Shown: positions 13,985 to 27,614, counted from the stretch's first letter. The stretch: 64,000 bases of DNA from Ophiodon elongatus (GCA_016806645.1 JACSYO010002159.1:9260501-9324500), one strand, 5' to 3'. Notes: generated from the letters alone by a model not told the origin. Translations and numbers: made by a program.

Positions 13985-14275
13985 ATCCATGTCTGTCCAA
14001 AATGTCATCACTTCATCATTTCATCCTGTTCAACATTTGTGGGAAATTGGCATAATTGGCTTATGAATTCTTGAGTTATGGAGAAAAAATAGTTTTGTGA
14101 GGTCACAGTGACCTTGACCATTGACCACCAAAATCTAATCAGTCACACCTTGAGTAGGGCGGACGTTTTTGCCAAATTTGCAATAATACACTCCAGACGT
14201 TCCCCCGGTATTACGAGAGTGGACTTACCTGATGTCACAGTGACCCTGACCTTAAACCCACCCCCCTTCCTCCCC
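13985..14275 (+). repeat. Interspersed repeat, family with 'TTGAGTTATGG' core, copy 1
   Basis: Contains the ordered blocks CATGTCTGTCCAAAATGTCATC, a TGAATTCTTGAGTTATGG core, GAGGTCACAGTGACCTTGACC, and a CCAAATTTG / CACTCCA / CGTTCCCC series. The same blocks in the same order recur at 29548-29800 and in part at 52398-52540, which shows that this is a dispersed family and not unique sequence. I recall such elements as frequent in teleost genomes. This copy keeps a perfect AGGTCACAGTGACCT palindrome (see findings). Confidence 0.85.
14100..14114. promoter_or_regulatory. Perfect oestrogen response element palindrome inside a repeat
   Basis: AGGTCACAGTGACCT matches the consensus AGGTCAnnnTGACCT exactly, including the CAG spacer known from the Xenopus vitellogenin A2 element. 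It is followed at once by TGACC half-sites, and a weaker copy (TGTCACAGTGACCC) lies near 14234-14247. Sequence match only; binding is inferred. Confidence 0.5.
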
Positions 14276-14298
14276 CCACAGAGGATAACCTTTTTTGG

Positions 14299-14398
14299 TC
14301 ATAAGCTGCCTCTTGCTCCATCTTCTTAAAGCTAATTAATGTGTGAAATCAGCTATTTGCATCCTGTGACAGATGTAAGTGTATGGCTGCCCAAGGCA
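14299..14398 (+). repeat. Dispersed repeat, copy 1 of a pair
   Basis: Begins CATAAGCTGCCTCTTGCTCC and runs through TTAAAGCTAA, TGTGAAAT, TATTTGCATC and TGTGACA blocks. The same blocks in the same order and spacing recur at 17185-17278 with roughly four of five bases identical. The copy abuts the repeat ending at about 14275. Confidence 0.8.
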
Positions 14399-15399
14399 GG
14401 ACAACCCTGATGACATCAGCAGGGTTCCTTAATCTCCCTTAAGAATCACAGATGATTATGTATAGCTATTTTCACAGGGCTAAAAGTACTCATTGTATGG
14501 ATTGAACTGGTTTTATTGTGGAAAATCTGTGGAGTGCGCCTTTAACAAGAGGCAGGGAGATGAGGAAAAAAAACATTATTGTGATTCAAAGTTTTAGAAG
14601 CTTTTTCTTACTTTTTTTTTAGATAATCTATGCACTATTTGCACTTACACAAATGTATAAAGTATCTAAAGTTATAATTGATGTCTTTCTTTTGGCTTTA
14701 CTAGAGGATATCATACAGTATTTTTTATGTTCCACATAGAGCCGTATTTCATAATCCCACGTGGGATGCGCCAAATATTTAGCTTGACACAGAAATAGCA
14801 ATTAACAAAATGACTCCATAAATTTAAAGTTTTCCTCCAGAGTCGTATACGTGTCATAAGGAAAAGGATCATGTGATGTGGGCTTTACTTGAAGCAGTTA
14901 AATCTCGTAAAAATTAAAAGCGCTGAACTCCAAATTAAGGAGGGAAATAAATTATCTTTACAACATATCTGCCAGTTTTTTTTTATAGGCTGTAGTTTCC
15001 ACTTTTGCAGTGCTGTGCACTCGATTATGCAGCGAGTTCCTTCCTAGGTACGCTGCGTTATCTTCTGAGTGCGTGTCCTGTTGTATCACATTGTGGTGTA
15101 GCCTTCCAAAGTGCCTTTAAGAGGGGAGCAAGGTGCATAGCAACACCTGGAGCGTGTTTGGCTCTTTAATAGCCCAAGAACATCTACATAAAACTCCAAT
15201 TACACACACTCATAAAAACTCACACAGGCTACGATATATCACAAACTCTAAACTAGATTGATGATGAATGGGAAGGTGGGCATATTTCAAAAGAGCGAGA
15301 AGCACCCTGAAACAGAACGCATCAAACGTTGCCCCATAGCAAATCTTGGCTTCGTGTAATTAGAAGGCAACATTAATGCTATATCAATGAGCGCACACA

Positions 15400-15442
15400 T
15401 ACACACACACACACGCAGGCACACACACACACACAACAACAA

Positions 15443-15483
<41 letters not shown>
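15400..15483. repeat. (CA)n tract with AAC interruption
   Basis: CA units broken by ACAACAACAACAA and by a few G substitutions, ending in TAAATAGAGAGAG. Confidence 0.93.
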
Positions 15484-15486
<3 letters not shown>

Positions 15487-17184
15487 AATAGAGAGAGTGA
15501 GAGACTCAAAGAGAATGTAAGAGAGAGGAATTAAATCATGACGTTAAATTTATGTCACGGCCATATTTACTGCTTTAATAAGAGTTGGGTAAGCAAAGAG
15601 AAGTGCTGGAGGGCACACAGCCTATGTCAGCAGATATTCAAACACGCACGCAAGCACACGCACACACGCGCACACACACGCACGCACACGTACACACACA
15701 CGCACACGTCCTTGTCGATGTGACCTGATTTACATATCAGTCTCTTTAACAAACCGGCAGCCTTTAAATTGCCCACCTTTATGCAGCTGACATATTTACA
15801 CATTACAGGCATAGGAATGTGTGTGCACATACTCACACTCTGCTTTACCCACACTCCTAACAAGCTATAGGGGTCATTCCTAACAGGCAACAGCTGAAAA
15901 TGGTGTGAGCGAGATAAGAGATGGAGAAATGCAAAAGGGAGGATATGGAAGGCAAGTGAGCAAATTGGCCAGATCTAATTAAATACCCCTAAGACATGAG
16001 CTGCCAGCAGACCTACTCCCTGATAAACCCATCCTGCACTAGCTTGACTATAAACAAAGCGTTTACAATAGCATTCTCATCCTCCCTTTTAACTCACTTG
16101 TATGTTCACACCTGCCTGCACACAAGGACAGGAATAAATATCAAAACACTATAGCTTGTGTGCCATATACTATTGTCCATCGAACTCATCTCCGAAAGGG
16201 AAATGGTTCATTTGATGACAGAGGTGGAGGTGGCAGTGGTGTGGGGGAGCCAGAGCAAGCAGCTGGCCACTGAGGCAGCTTGCGGGGCTCAGGGGCAGGC
16301 TGTGATATCTGACTGCTGGGTCGAGGTGGGAGGATGGAGGATGGAGGTTGTGAGGGGGGTGGAGATAAAAGTCCACTGATAAAAGCAATGAGAGCAGAGC
16401 AGGAACAGAATCTCAATCAGCCCATAATACAACCCCTGAGAAATAGGGTGGGGACTGTGGGCTGTAACAGTTAGAAGTGATATCTACAGTGGATGGGAGG
16501 CTTACCATCTGCTGGTATGAGTGCAGCACTGTGGTTAACCTTAGAGAAGATGAACAGCCATTGTGTTATCACAGCGTGAGCAAAGTAACTGAGAACGAGT
16601 CTCTTCTGTATCAAACATGCTACATGTGTGATGCTTTTGTGTGAACAATAGCATTTAAAAATTCAGTAGTAGGCTTACACAAAATCCTTGCAAGTGTTGC
16701 TGAGAGGTATGTCCATTTAAAATACTTTACAATAAAATATGGAAAACAATTCATTCCAATTTGGGAAAAATACGTGATCTTTTCTACAGGCACATGAAAA
16801 AATTGTCAAATAGACTGCATAAAGACTGCTTAAGCATAAAAGGCCATTCTTGCCCTGGAAATAACATTTTGACAAAAACAATCTCTTTTTTTGGAGCTTC
16901 TACACATGATTACTGAGCTCACATTTCAACAGATCCATCGCCATGATTACTGAGCAAATCATATCCACTGATGAAGACCTTCTGACGTGGTTGAAAGCTA
17001 CCGGAAAAGACAGTAACTGAACCTCGATTTGGAATTGTGTTAGTCAAACTACTATTTCCAAATGCCAAGAATTAACTTTCATGATTAAACTGACGAGAAC
17101 CCTCCAAAAGTGCTAAATCCTAACAGTTTTTTACTGACCTCAAAACTTCATATTGTCAGCTGCACACGGAGGATGCTTGTTTGG

Positions 17185-17278
17185 GCATAAACTGTCTCTT
17201 GCTCCATCCTTTTAAAGCTAAATAACCTGTGAAATTGACTATTTGCATCATGTGACAAATGTGAGTTTTTGGCTCCAC
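17185..17278 (+). repeat. Dispersed repeat, copy 2 of a pair
   Basis: Same blocks as 14299-14398: CATAAACTGTCTCTTGCTCC, then TTAAAGCTAA, TGTGAAAT, TATTTGCATC and ATGTGACA. Both copies have the same orientation. It may be the tail of a longer element whose other parts are too decayed to see. Confidence 0.8.
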
Positions 17279-19714
17279 ACTACATTTGTTCCAAACAATC
17301 AAACAAGTTGCAAGACCAGAATTATCTTTTTTTCCTGCAAAAGTGACTTAAGTAAAGTGGTTGCTTCCCCCATATTCAAAAAACAAAAACAATTCAGCAT
17401 TCAAGTTCATTCTTGACCTTGGGATGTGTGTGTATGCGTGAAAAGATAACCTCACAGTACACTTCCTTTTTCAGAGCTCACAAACACATATCATGGTCCT
17501 CATTAAATAAATGGAATTAGTATGAATGTTAATGAATGATAACAAGTGGTCATAATATATGATAAATGATGAAGGCCATGAGATCCAGTTGAAAGTTCTG
17601 AAGACCTCTTTCTCACTTACCTCTATTTTTTAGGTTTTTCCCTGGATGTGCCCAGGTGTTGAGATATCAGCTTTTGATATGTCTGCCTGTTCAAAGTCAC
17701 AGACCCTTGAAGGCCCCGTTTGGCAGAGACTTTTGATTTTGAAAGCGCTAAATGTAAGAATCTGATCTTTGGTAATAAGATTTTCCCAATGGATCTTTCC
17801 TCCTGATACATTTTAGAAGCAGTTTGGTGTATAAAGTCATACAAACTTTGCAAAATGCATCTTTTACCATTAGCGGACAAGCAGCAAAATTAATTCTATT
17901 CAACGCCAAAGGGCACATCTTACATGCACGTACAAAAAGCCATTTCCCAGTCCGTGGAGATAAATGTCAGTCAGTGCCCTTCTGTCCCACTGGACAGGGT
18001 GGACAGAAAGTTGGAGAGGATCAGAAAGAGAGAGAAGGGAGGTCTGACCCTTCGCCCCCCCCCCTTGCCTCCCCTCCCCCCCACACACACACACACACAC
18101 ACATACACCCCATCTCCCCTGGGTGCCACACTGGCAGACAACATGAACAAGGGAATGAGAGTGGAGGAGGAAGGGAAGGGGGGAGGGTGGCAACGAGATG
18201 GATGGGAGACTGACTGGTTAATTCTCCTTGACATTCAGGGTAGTCTTGGAGCCTGGCCTGGGAATAGGCTGTCCGGCATAGGCGACAGTCTTCCAAGAGA
18301 GAGACATCACACACCCTAATAATGTTTTGTGAATCTCATAGACCATGTTATGCCTCTGAGTGTGTATGTCCATGGGGTGAGCATGTGAGCATCCAAAGTT
18401 AGAGATCAACCTCAGCACAAGAAACAGACAAACCCAGAGGCATTCACAGGACAATCAGTGCCATCCAGTCAAGCAGAGACGCACTGCTCTCATTTGTGTT
18501 TGTTTGTATGGAGCGCATGCATGCTCTGTGGCAGAAGTCTTTCTTGGAAAAGCAACTGTGTTTGTGTGTGTGAGCATGACTTGCAACAGCAAAAAGTGCA
18601 GCAACTCTGTTGACTTCCTCTTTGTCTCTCTGTGAATCAATGGCCTCCGACCCAGCTCTGTCAAAGTCTGACCATGAGAAAATTAAAGCAGAGAGGAATT
18701 GAAAGGACAGTAGTGTCCAGCCAGAGTAAAGGTTACACAAAAGGTGCACGAACATCTGATCCACCCACCCTGACCTCAGCAGGAGCCGGACAGAGTAACA
18801 CAAAACGACAAAGACGAGAGTCAATAACACAGAAAGGCCGATAGTTGGAAACACCAAAACCAATCTATCCACACTAATCTCTCTTTTAGTATAACACGAG
18901 AGACTTTTAGCAGGCTGTTTATACTGTATATGCCACAGTCTATTTAAGAAATAAGATAAGATAGTTAACTCAATATCCCATTATTCACAGTGGGCTTGTG
19001 CCTGTGGTTCCACAGTAGAGGAAGGTGTGCTCTCCAATGAGCTTGTATAGTCCTGATATCATTTGAATAAAGTTTTAGTTTGTTTTTTGGGGGAATTCAA
19101 CTAAGCCAGAGTGAAGCCACTACTTAATCCAATCGAGATCTGGTAACTGAGCTTGATAAGATTATCTAACCACACACTGTTTGTTATTATATATTATAGT
19201 TGTGCAGAAAAAAAATACAACTGCCCGGAAGCAAACTATTACTTAAAGTAACAGAGATTGTGGAGTGGAAAACTGTATATTATATAACATCTGATTGATT
19301 TTGAATTAACTGTCACTAAAATTGGCTCTGCACTTTGTTGTATGTCTGACTTACTTTAATTCAGAATATTGTATTATGTTGTTTTGAAATAAACCAAATC
19401 AGGAGTACAAAAAGAAATATGCACAATGTCATTGATCATCATTTCTGACAAGAAGCAAACACTCTTTACCCACTTTCCTATCCCCATTTTTGTTTATCTT
19501 TGGCTGACATCTTGTGATATGTGGAGACCCTCAGATATGGGAACAGAGACTGAGAGACAGTAACGGTGGGTGAATAGTGGAAAATTATCATAGACATGGA
19601 CATAAAGTCACAACTGGGTTTCTGAAGGGATTTTTGAGGCCTGGACTTCAGATTTTTGGTGGACCTTAGGTTTGTTGATGAGATAGCAACTAGCATGTCC
19701 TCAGTGTCAAACAT

Positions 19715-19747
19715 GTCCCCAAAACATATTTCTCATGTTTTGGGGAC
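19715..19747. repeat. Perfect 13-bp inverted repeat with 7-nt loop
   Basis: Arm GTCCCCAAAACAT at 19715-19727 and exact reverse complement ATGTTTTGGGGAC at 19735-19747. Confidence 0.93.
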
Positions 19748-20083
19748 CTCGATGTCAATGTCAGAGAGATCACAGGTGTTCTAGGTTTGCGCTGTAGATT
19801 ATTTTATAGGAGTTGTGTGTGAAGGCGTGCGAGTGTGCACTTAGTGACTAGCTGCAAGGCTTGAGGCTAACCGGCAAAATAGCCTCTAGCTTAGAGGGTG
19901 TTACTTCCATATACACAGGGCGGCATGCATTAAAGATGAGAGCTGCTCACACCAAATATCAGCAGAGAGCCTCCCTACACTTTTTGACACTCGTGTGCAA
20001 ACATACAAAAACAGAAGAAAAAATAAATAAATAACACAAACACGCACACTGACGCGCACAAGTTGTAGTTCATCTTGAGGTGT

Positions 20084-20086
<3 letters not shown>

Positions 20087-20132
<46 letters not shown>
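20087..20132. repeat. (GA)n microsatellite
   Basis: Twenty-three uninterrupted GA units. Confidence 0.97.
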
Positions 20133-20137
<5 letters not shown>

Positions 20138-23100
20138 GAGAAATAAACTTAATTTAGAAAGCAAACAAGCTGCTCACAGCTTCCTCATCTATAATGCAGA
20201 AGAGAAAGCCCCAGTGTGTCAGCAGCAGAATATACTGATGTCATCTCCACACATACCTGTGTAAAAGTGCGCAGCGGGCATGCATTCATGCATGTATTTC
20301 GTGCCTATGCGCAATCCTTTTGAGTATATACAAGTAAGTCTTCTTGTGTGCATTTCCCATATTTATACAGGACGCATGAGAAAATCAGTGCCTCAGCCCA
20401 TCCTCCTCACACACAGATACACAATGACAGCAGGGCTTCGGAGACAGGATAGAGAATCTGATGTAATGCTGCTTCAAACACTCAAAGGGATCAGAAAGGA
20501 ACATCACACACTGTCACAAAAACACACACTCTCTTTCCGACTCTCATTCTGCCAGACGGATTACTGAAGGAAACAGCTCTGGGAGAGAATGACAGAAGGT
20601 AAAGAGACAATACAGGTGAGGGGAAAGCTCACAGGAACTGAACAATCTGTGTGAGGCTGGGGGGAAATATAACTGACAACCACTGCAAAAAGAAGACTAT
20701 CATTATGAAATTATGGGCAAGAAATACAGACGAAACTATTTGTCCAAACAAAAGATTATTATTGAGGATATAGTTTTGCCTGGGCCAGAATGGCATTAGC
20801 TGTTCCCAGTTCCTACCGTTCTCCCTAGAATAGGCTGCTGTGCCAGGCGACTGTGTGCTGAGAGAGCCGTCTGGGAGATAAGGAGCTAAATATAACCATT
20901 ACAGAGCCTCTACACATGCTGCTACAGCCACCAGCCCTGCAGTCACTGATACAGCCAAGCTCCTTCCAACAGGCGGCTGAATTATCGCAATCTAGCTCAA
21001 GTGCGTTTGACTACATGCGGGACGTTGAGATAAAAAAAAAAAAAGACAGCCGTGCGTTTTGATTTTCTGAACTTCAATTGTGCTGTATGTCGTCCAGTGA
21101 CATTGATGGTGGCTATTTCCTTGAATGCCTTTTATTAGCTGTCTGTTATAAAAAAAAAAAAATAAGCTAAGTTGAAGCGAGGACGTTAAAGGGAATAGTT
21201 TGGCAATCAATATGATGCTACTGCCAGCAGCCTTAGCTTAGCATGTACAAATACCAATGTGTAAAAAGATGACTTTGGTTTTTTTACGGATTAAACAAAC
21301 AAGATATGAAGTGATAATTAGTGCGCTTTAGAGGTGCTGTTGCACAGATTGTGTTAGCCTCTGACCAAACCAGGATTTTTTCTTTTTAGGAGACCACACA
21401 CACACACACACACACACCGTGTCACGTTAATGAGAAGGTAATTAGCACTTTTGAAGTTGCAAACGTTTCAACTGGTGATATCTGTCCTTCCTGAGCTCGA
21501 GCACATAGCTGTCTGATTAAAGGTGTCTCCATAGACAAGTATTCTGACCCTGTCCAGCAGTGACACTGTGAAATGTGCACAAGGCACCAGAAATGTTTTA
21601 ATACGGTCTCGTACTTTGTTTAGAGTGTGGAGAGGTGAGAAAAAAAAAAGAAAGAATAAAGTAGGAAAAGGAAAAGAGAAAAAATGGAGGGTATGAAAAA
21701 CAGAATATGATATAGAGTAGGAAAATGGGTGTCTATACATAAAAATCTCAAGTTTGCAATATTTAGCAGATCTCTAATCATTTTGTCGAGCCTGAAGTTA
21801 TGATAGGTTACTGTTTCTTAAAAAAATACATTCAATTCTTCAGGTCTGAATCTACTAGTCTTTCTGTGAGTGCAGATGTCACTTTTGACACAAAAATATC
21901 TCTTTTGGTCCAAAATGTTTTTTTTTTTTTTTTTTACATATACTGTTATATAAGTCAAACAAGGAACCAGGAAAAGAGAATAAGACTAAAAGAAAATGAA
22001 TATTTATATGCCTCACACACAAAGAAAGGTATTTTGGGGTGACAGACAAGCCAATTAACAGTCAACACACAGTGTGAGAGAAAAAGGACGAGATGCAGAA
22101 ATATGCAGACATTTTAAGATGGGGGGTATAAAACTGAGCACATAAGCCAATGCATTTAAATGGTATTTCTACACTTTTGTGCAGCCTGAGATGGTTAACT
22201 ATCGCACCAATTAAAGGACTACAATTTATGAGGGGAAACTTTTAGCATCTAGAAATCAACTAACTATCTTCAATGCGGAGTAAATAAAACTCCACCAGAG
22301 GAAAAATGAGATCTCCAGAATGCCATCTGGGGTTACTAATTAGCTGCTATGCTGTAACGGTGCTATCCTACAGTATTTAATAAGGGCATCATTCCCTCAT
22401 TGCTGCCTCATTTAAAAAGGACCCATGAGGCCATACATTAGAAAAAGCAAAATTATTGTATGACTCATTTTTCTTCCTGAAAGCTGCACATTACAGTCTT
22501 AAAGATTCAAACCCCCAATTCTTCACCTAAGCTTTTTATCTCCTCATCCTCCTGCCAACTTAGTCTCTTATGACTCTGAGCCAACTTCTCACTGAATACA
22601 TCAAATTGATGTAACGTGCACATTTTTTTTGTGCTTAAACAACAAAAGAAGTGGTAAGCCTGTGTTAGACTCTCTGTTTCTCTCTCTGTGTGTGTCCTGC
22701 ATACATATGCCATACCCCTGCTTACTTTATAATATAGCTTTGCACAGGATCTCAAAATGTCCAAAGTGAGCACGCAGGGTGTGAATGATGAGAGGGTTAT
22801 TTATGCAGCTAAAACACATGTAGTTTTGAAAACATGTTTCCTATGTATTCTGCAAAACAGCAAATCAATGAATATGTTTTGATTGATTAAGGTAATGTAT
22901 CAGGTTACATGGCTAAATATTAGCTGGCTGGAGCTTCTCAAATGTGACGATTTCCTTCTTTGTTTTTTAAAATATATTTATTGAGTTTTGAACTGTTGGC
23001 AAAACAAGCAATTAGGAGGCATCAGGCATTTTATAGACGAAAAGATACATTTTAAAATGTTTTAAAATCTAAAACAATCAATTTGCTCCGTCATGAAAAG

Positions 23101-24005
23101 TAATCATTATTAAAGCCAAGTTGCTACTGCCTTCATAAAAAACGTACATGCATGTGATTATAGAAGTTTTTTTAGACAGTTTTAAATATGAAAAGTATAG
23201 GTATAATAACTAAGGCAAACTTTGGATTAATGAACATTAAAAACCTCATGCAGCTGCAAAGATATTTGGCTCAAAAGTAATTTGAAACCATTCATCTGAA
23301 AGTAATATTAAGGTATTACAGTTTTTAGAGTCTAGTGATACATGTACAGTATAACTGGCTTCTTATTGAAAATGAAAAGAAAGTTAAGCAAAGACAAAGG
23401 TAAATGTCCACCCAAAAAATCCCTCTGAAGTACCTTTAATCCTCCAAACCTATGCCCCCACCCTTGTGGAGACATAACGATGTCCACTTAGTGAGAAGAG
23501 GAACATTGGGGAGGAGGCAGACCAAAGAAATTGCACTGTCTTGGTATTTTGGCTACAGATTCTGCCCTTCCTTTCCCTGTTCACTCTGTGGCAGGAAACG
23601 GCATCTTCTAAAAGACTTAAGGAGCAGGAACATTTGGAGCTGATGCATGATATCATTCTCTAAAGTAAATGTTTTACTGTAAACAGTATCGTAAACCTCC
23701 CTCACACAGACACACACACCATTATGTTCGCAGAGATAGAACAGTAACTCACGGGTAGTCATTAACCATTCACAGTGGCTACAGGCCCAGAGTGTTTCCT
23801 GTTTGCCATTACTGATCGGGCCTTTTGAAATTGCTTCATGAACACAATCATGTTGTGTTTCACATTCCAAGATCAGGGTAATCTATTCAAGGCAAGTAGT
23901 AACAACCACCACGCCCAATAATTTGAAATGTGAGGGATCTCAGCCACCATTATTACCTTGTTGTTAGCAAAAGGTGATACTGTTTTCTCTCTTCGTCTAT
24001 TTTCT

Positions 24006-24400
24006 GCTGCTCGTCCGGTACACGGTGGGAGCAGGCGAAGCAAAGTATCTCAGATGCCCCTCTCTCAAGCGGCTTCCTCCAGCTCGCCCTGAGGGATGCC
24101 AGAGTGTCCCCAAGCCAGATGGGATATACAGTATAATGCCTCCAGCATATTCTGGGTTTGCCCCAGGGTCCCCTCCCTGTCGGAGGTGTCCAAGGGGCAT
24201 CCTGATCAGATACCTGAACCACTCCAACTGGCTCTTTTAAATGCAATGGAGCATCGGTTCCACTCAGAGTTACATCCAAATATCTGAGCTCTTCACACTG
24301 CCCCAAAGGATCAGCCCTGGACACCCTGCGAGGGGAACTCATTTTGGATGCTTTTATCCACAATCTCGTGCTTTCGGTCACTGAGCCAAGCTCATGACTG
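24006..24400. repeat. Degenerate teleost interspersed repeat
   Basis: The blocks 'ctccagctcgccctgaggg', 'ccaaggggcatcctgatcag', 'gaaccactccaactggctc', 'ggaactcattttggatgctt' and 'ctttcggtcactgagccaag' occur in this order. I recognise this order from a widespread fish repeat, probably the remnant of a non-LTR retroelement, but I cannot name the family. The copy has diverged and its open frames on both strands have no recognisable protein domain. Confidence 0.6.
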
Positions 24401-25993
24401 ATAGGTCACACCACATTTTACTCTGGTAATCCACCATCAGATTTAGAGGTGCTGACACTAATCCCAGATGGATTAACCAATAACAGACAAGGCAACCTGG
24501 CCAAATTTCAATGCATAATTTGTCATTTTAAAACATGCAATTTTTTACTTAATTACACAACAAACACAGTTTGTTTCAGAAGATGAAATGTAAAAGAAGT
24601 TAACAAAACAAATCAACACAAGATGTTGTCAATTGCAAAGAAGATATGACACCTGGTTTTAGGAAGGAGCCGCTAAGGCGTAGGAGAGTGGGGGAGTAAA
24701 GAAAGGCGTTTAGAAGAAAAGAGGAGAGAGATGATGAAGCTGGAAGGAGAGTTTCTTTTGAGAGTTCAAAATGAGGAAGCAAATGCAAGCGGTAAGGCTT
24801 GGGGGAAGACTCAGGTCAGACTAAAAAAGAAGAAAGTAAACAATGGGGACCTCTGTTGCTTTTCCAGGGCAAAGGAAAGGCATGAAAGGATTCTCATTTT
24901 CATTTAGCTCAGACCAGAAAGCAGCAGCGTACATCTTCCTTCTTAATTTCCCAAAGCAGTTCTACCATTTGTAATGTGTAAACAAACAAAATAAACAAGC
25001 AGACAAATGAAGGTGAAATGCTGCTGGGTCTGCTTGAAGTTTGCACAGGTATTTAACAATGCAGTTGTGAAAAACTGATACAAAACAGGAACAAAGAGCA
25101 TGGATTAAAGGATTATAAATGGATAAACAAGAATTCAAGTTCTAATTTAAACTCACCAACATGGCCATGAGGTAATGTGAGATAAGCCACGGCTTTAAAG
25201 CAGGCCTTGATTTATATGGAAAACACTTGGCACAAATACATATTGTGCTTTGGACCAACTGGTGCTGAGTCGAGGTTACATAACTCGGAGACTGACAGTT
25301 CTCACCTGTTTGTCTGATTTTATACAATTTTCTTAGGATTGTGATTGACGGCTTAGAGAGCTACAGGATGGCATTTGAATAAGTATGAGGACATTCTGAG
25401 CAAGTTCACTGTTACCATGGTGATGGTAGAAGATTACGAGGACACATTGGACCAATATTCAAACTGCCAGAGGGGCAACTAGACAGGTGCTCTGTACGTG
25501 GGCGCACATGTCGTGCACATGTCGCACACATGCTTTCCACATACAGATGCCTGTACAGTACCTTTATAGTTGATGTAACTGCATATGCAAATATACGTGT
25601 TACAATAGTGACTTCAAAGGTTAAATAATCTATTATAGACAAAGACTTCAAAGCAAAAGGATCTTGGCAGGGATTCCCCAACACACTAACACTGTTTTTA
25701 AGTTACACGCTAACATGTGCACTAGACCACACCAGAGGAGTATCTGGCAGTGGGCCCATAGCAATCTTTTTACTCCTTTATTGTGTTATGTTCTATTCTT
25801 TGTGATGCAGTGAAGTACTCCTACTCTTCATGGGCATCAAACCAGAGGACAACACCTCCTCCCTTCAACCCTGACTCGTAGATCAAAAAGACACGCGAAA
25901 GGGCAGACAGAGATCAAATGTGCCTTTGAGAAATCCACCCACAGGACACCCAGAGCCTCCACTGGCATACTTAACACACATATCCAGCATTAC

Positions 25994-26027
<34 letters not shown>

Positions 26028-27574
26028 CACATTCAACATGGCAGAGTGGTTAAAGGTTATCTTTGCAGAAGTAAGCGTCATCTCACTCGGTCAGTTTTCA
26101 TTATGAGATCTTCGACGGGAAAAAATCGAATGAGAATCAACCGAGTCCTGCAGCTGCAAGCCTGAACAAAAATCTAACTCGTGTTACACTATTTAACATA
26201 ACGACTGTAGAAAGACTTTGCAACTGCATTGACTAATTCCAATATTTCTTCAGAAGTAATTCTGGTGGGTAATTTGTGCTTTGACAATGGGCACAGAATA
26301 CCCACAATGTCTATCTAAAAATAAAGCCACAAGACGAACCAACGGCCCATTGAGCAGCTCCTCACAAAGAGGAAAGACACGCGGCTTGTTACAGCAGGGA
26401 ATCCAGCAGCTGACATAACAGCACACTGGCCGCTGAAACACGTATTTAGTAAAAAATCTCTTTCAAGACCTGAGGTGTGCCTCAGACATGGACAAACAGA
26501 GAGAGAAACAGACGGAAACACAGGCCAACATGCAGAGCAGAGGGGCTGTAAACACAATGTGTAAGCACAACCACCACCACATTGCCAAAAACAATGTCTC
26601 CTTAAATGGCCAGAGAACATTTCATTAATCGAACTCCTCCTGCTTAAACTGTTACTGCGCTGTTAGAGCAGTGATGAGAAGCTTGGCTCTCCGTTAGGGC
26701 TCAGACTAATGAGACAATCAGCAGCTCGCTGTCACAGCCTGGACTTTATGATATCAAGGAGGTGCCTCTAGTTTAACAGCCATTGACCGGCTCATCACTC
26801 CTCTCTACTTCGCCTCCTTACGGTCGATGGAAAGAGGAGCAATCTGTGGATGGCCGTAACTGAACCTTAATAACTGAAGAGAGATTATTATTATAGAAAG
26901 AGGAACGAACAAACTTAAAATGAGCTCTGTAGCTGGCAATCCCCAAAGCGCAGGTGGAGAAGGGAAAGTGTGTTTTGTAGAATCGTCTTATAAGATTTCT
27001 CCCTCTCTCAGGACTCTGCATGTGGCGAGCAAGGTGTCAATGATCGGAGAAGAAGAAGAAGAAGAAGAAGAAGAAGAAGAGAATACCTCATGGACCTGCT
27101 GCACAACATGGTAATACAATGTAACTCACATACTGGACTTCATTTTCTCCTTCCCTCTATTGCTTTCCCCACCCTCCTTTTACATAATGCACACACTTTT
27201 GATTTCACTCTACAATGCAGCTACCCTCTCCTCCTTGAGGATTGCTACTAATTTATGTCTCTGCACCTCCCTCAGCCCTTTCCCCGCCTCATCACCAAGT
27301 GCGCTGTACACACAGCACGGCTATTGTCAGAAAGAGGATTATAATAGCTCTGATCTGATTAATTGACAGTAATGGTAGATGGCTGGAGTGAGGGAGAGGG
27401 TCGGAGAAGAGATCAACCCTTAACTCTTCTCCTCCCTGCTGCTGCCCTCCTGTGCTCTTTACGCTACTCCTCTCTCCTCCAGGGATCTCATTATGGAAGA
27501 CTCACTGGCCATGAGGACTGAGCCTATGCGTATGAGATGGGCTAAAGAGGGGGACGAGCCCTGTGCGGAAGGGA

Positions 27575-27576
27575 GT

Positions 27577-27614
<38 letters not shown>

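Larger units (their letters stand above)
14399..24005. other. Non-coding sequence rich in microsatellites
   Basis: No gene is supported. Tracts: (CA)n at about 15400-15483 interrupted by an AAC run, a CA/CG tract at about 15643-15711, a C-run plus (CA)n at about 18056-18102, (GA)n at 20087-20132, (CA)n near 21398-21416 and a poly-T run near 21920-21937. A perfect 13-bp inverted repeat lies at 19715-19747. The pair-mate repeat lies at 17185-17278. Confidence 0.5.

Noticed and set aside
16960..17030. Hammerhead-ribozyme-like words CTGATGA and GAAA near 16979-17006
   Set aside because: Stem II pairs poorly (an A-T followed by mismatches) and stem III has a mismatch, so the match to the catalytic core is likely chance or part of an old repeat.
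23953..24381. 142-codon minus-strand and 88-codon plus-strand frames
   Set aside because: They lie within a degenerate interspersed repeat and show no recognisable protein family.
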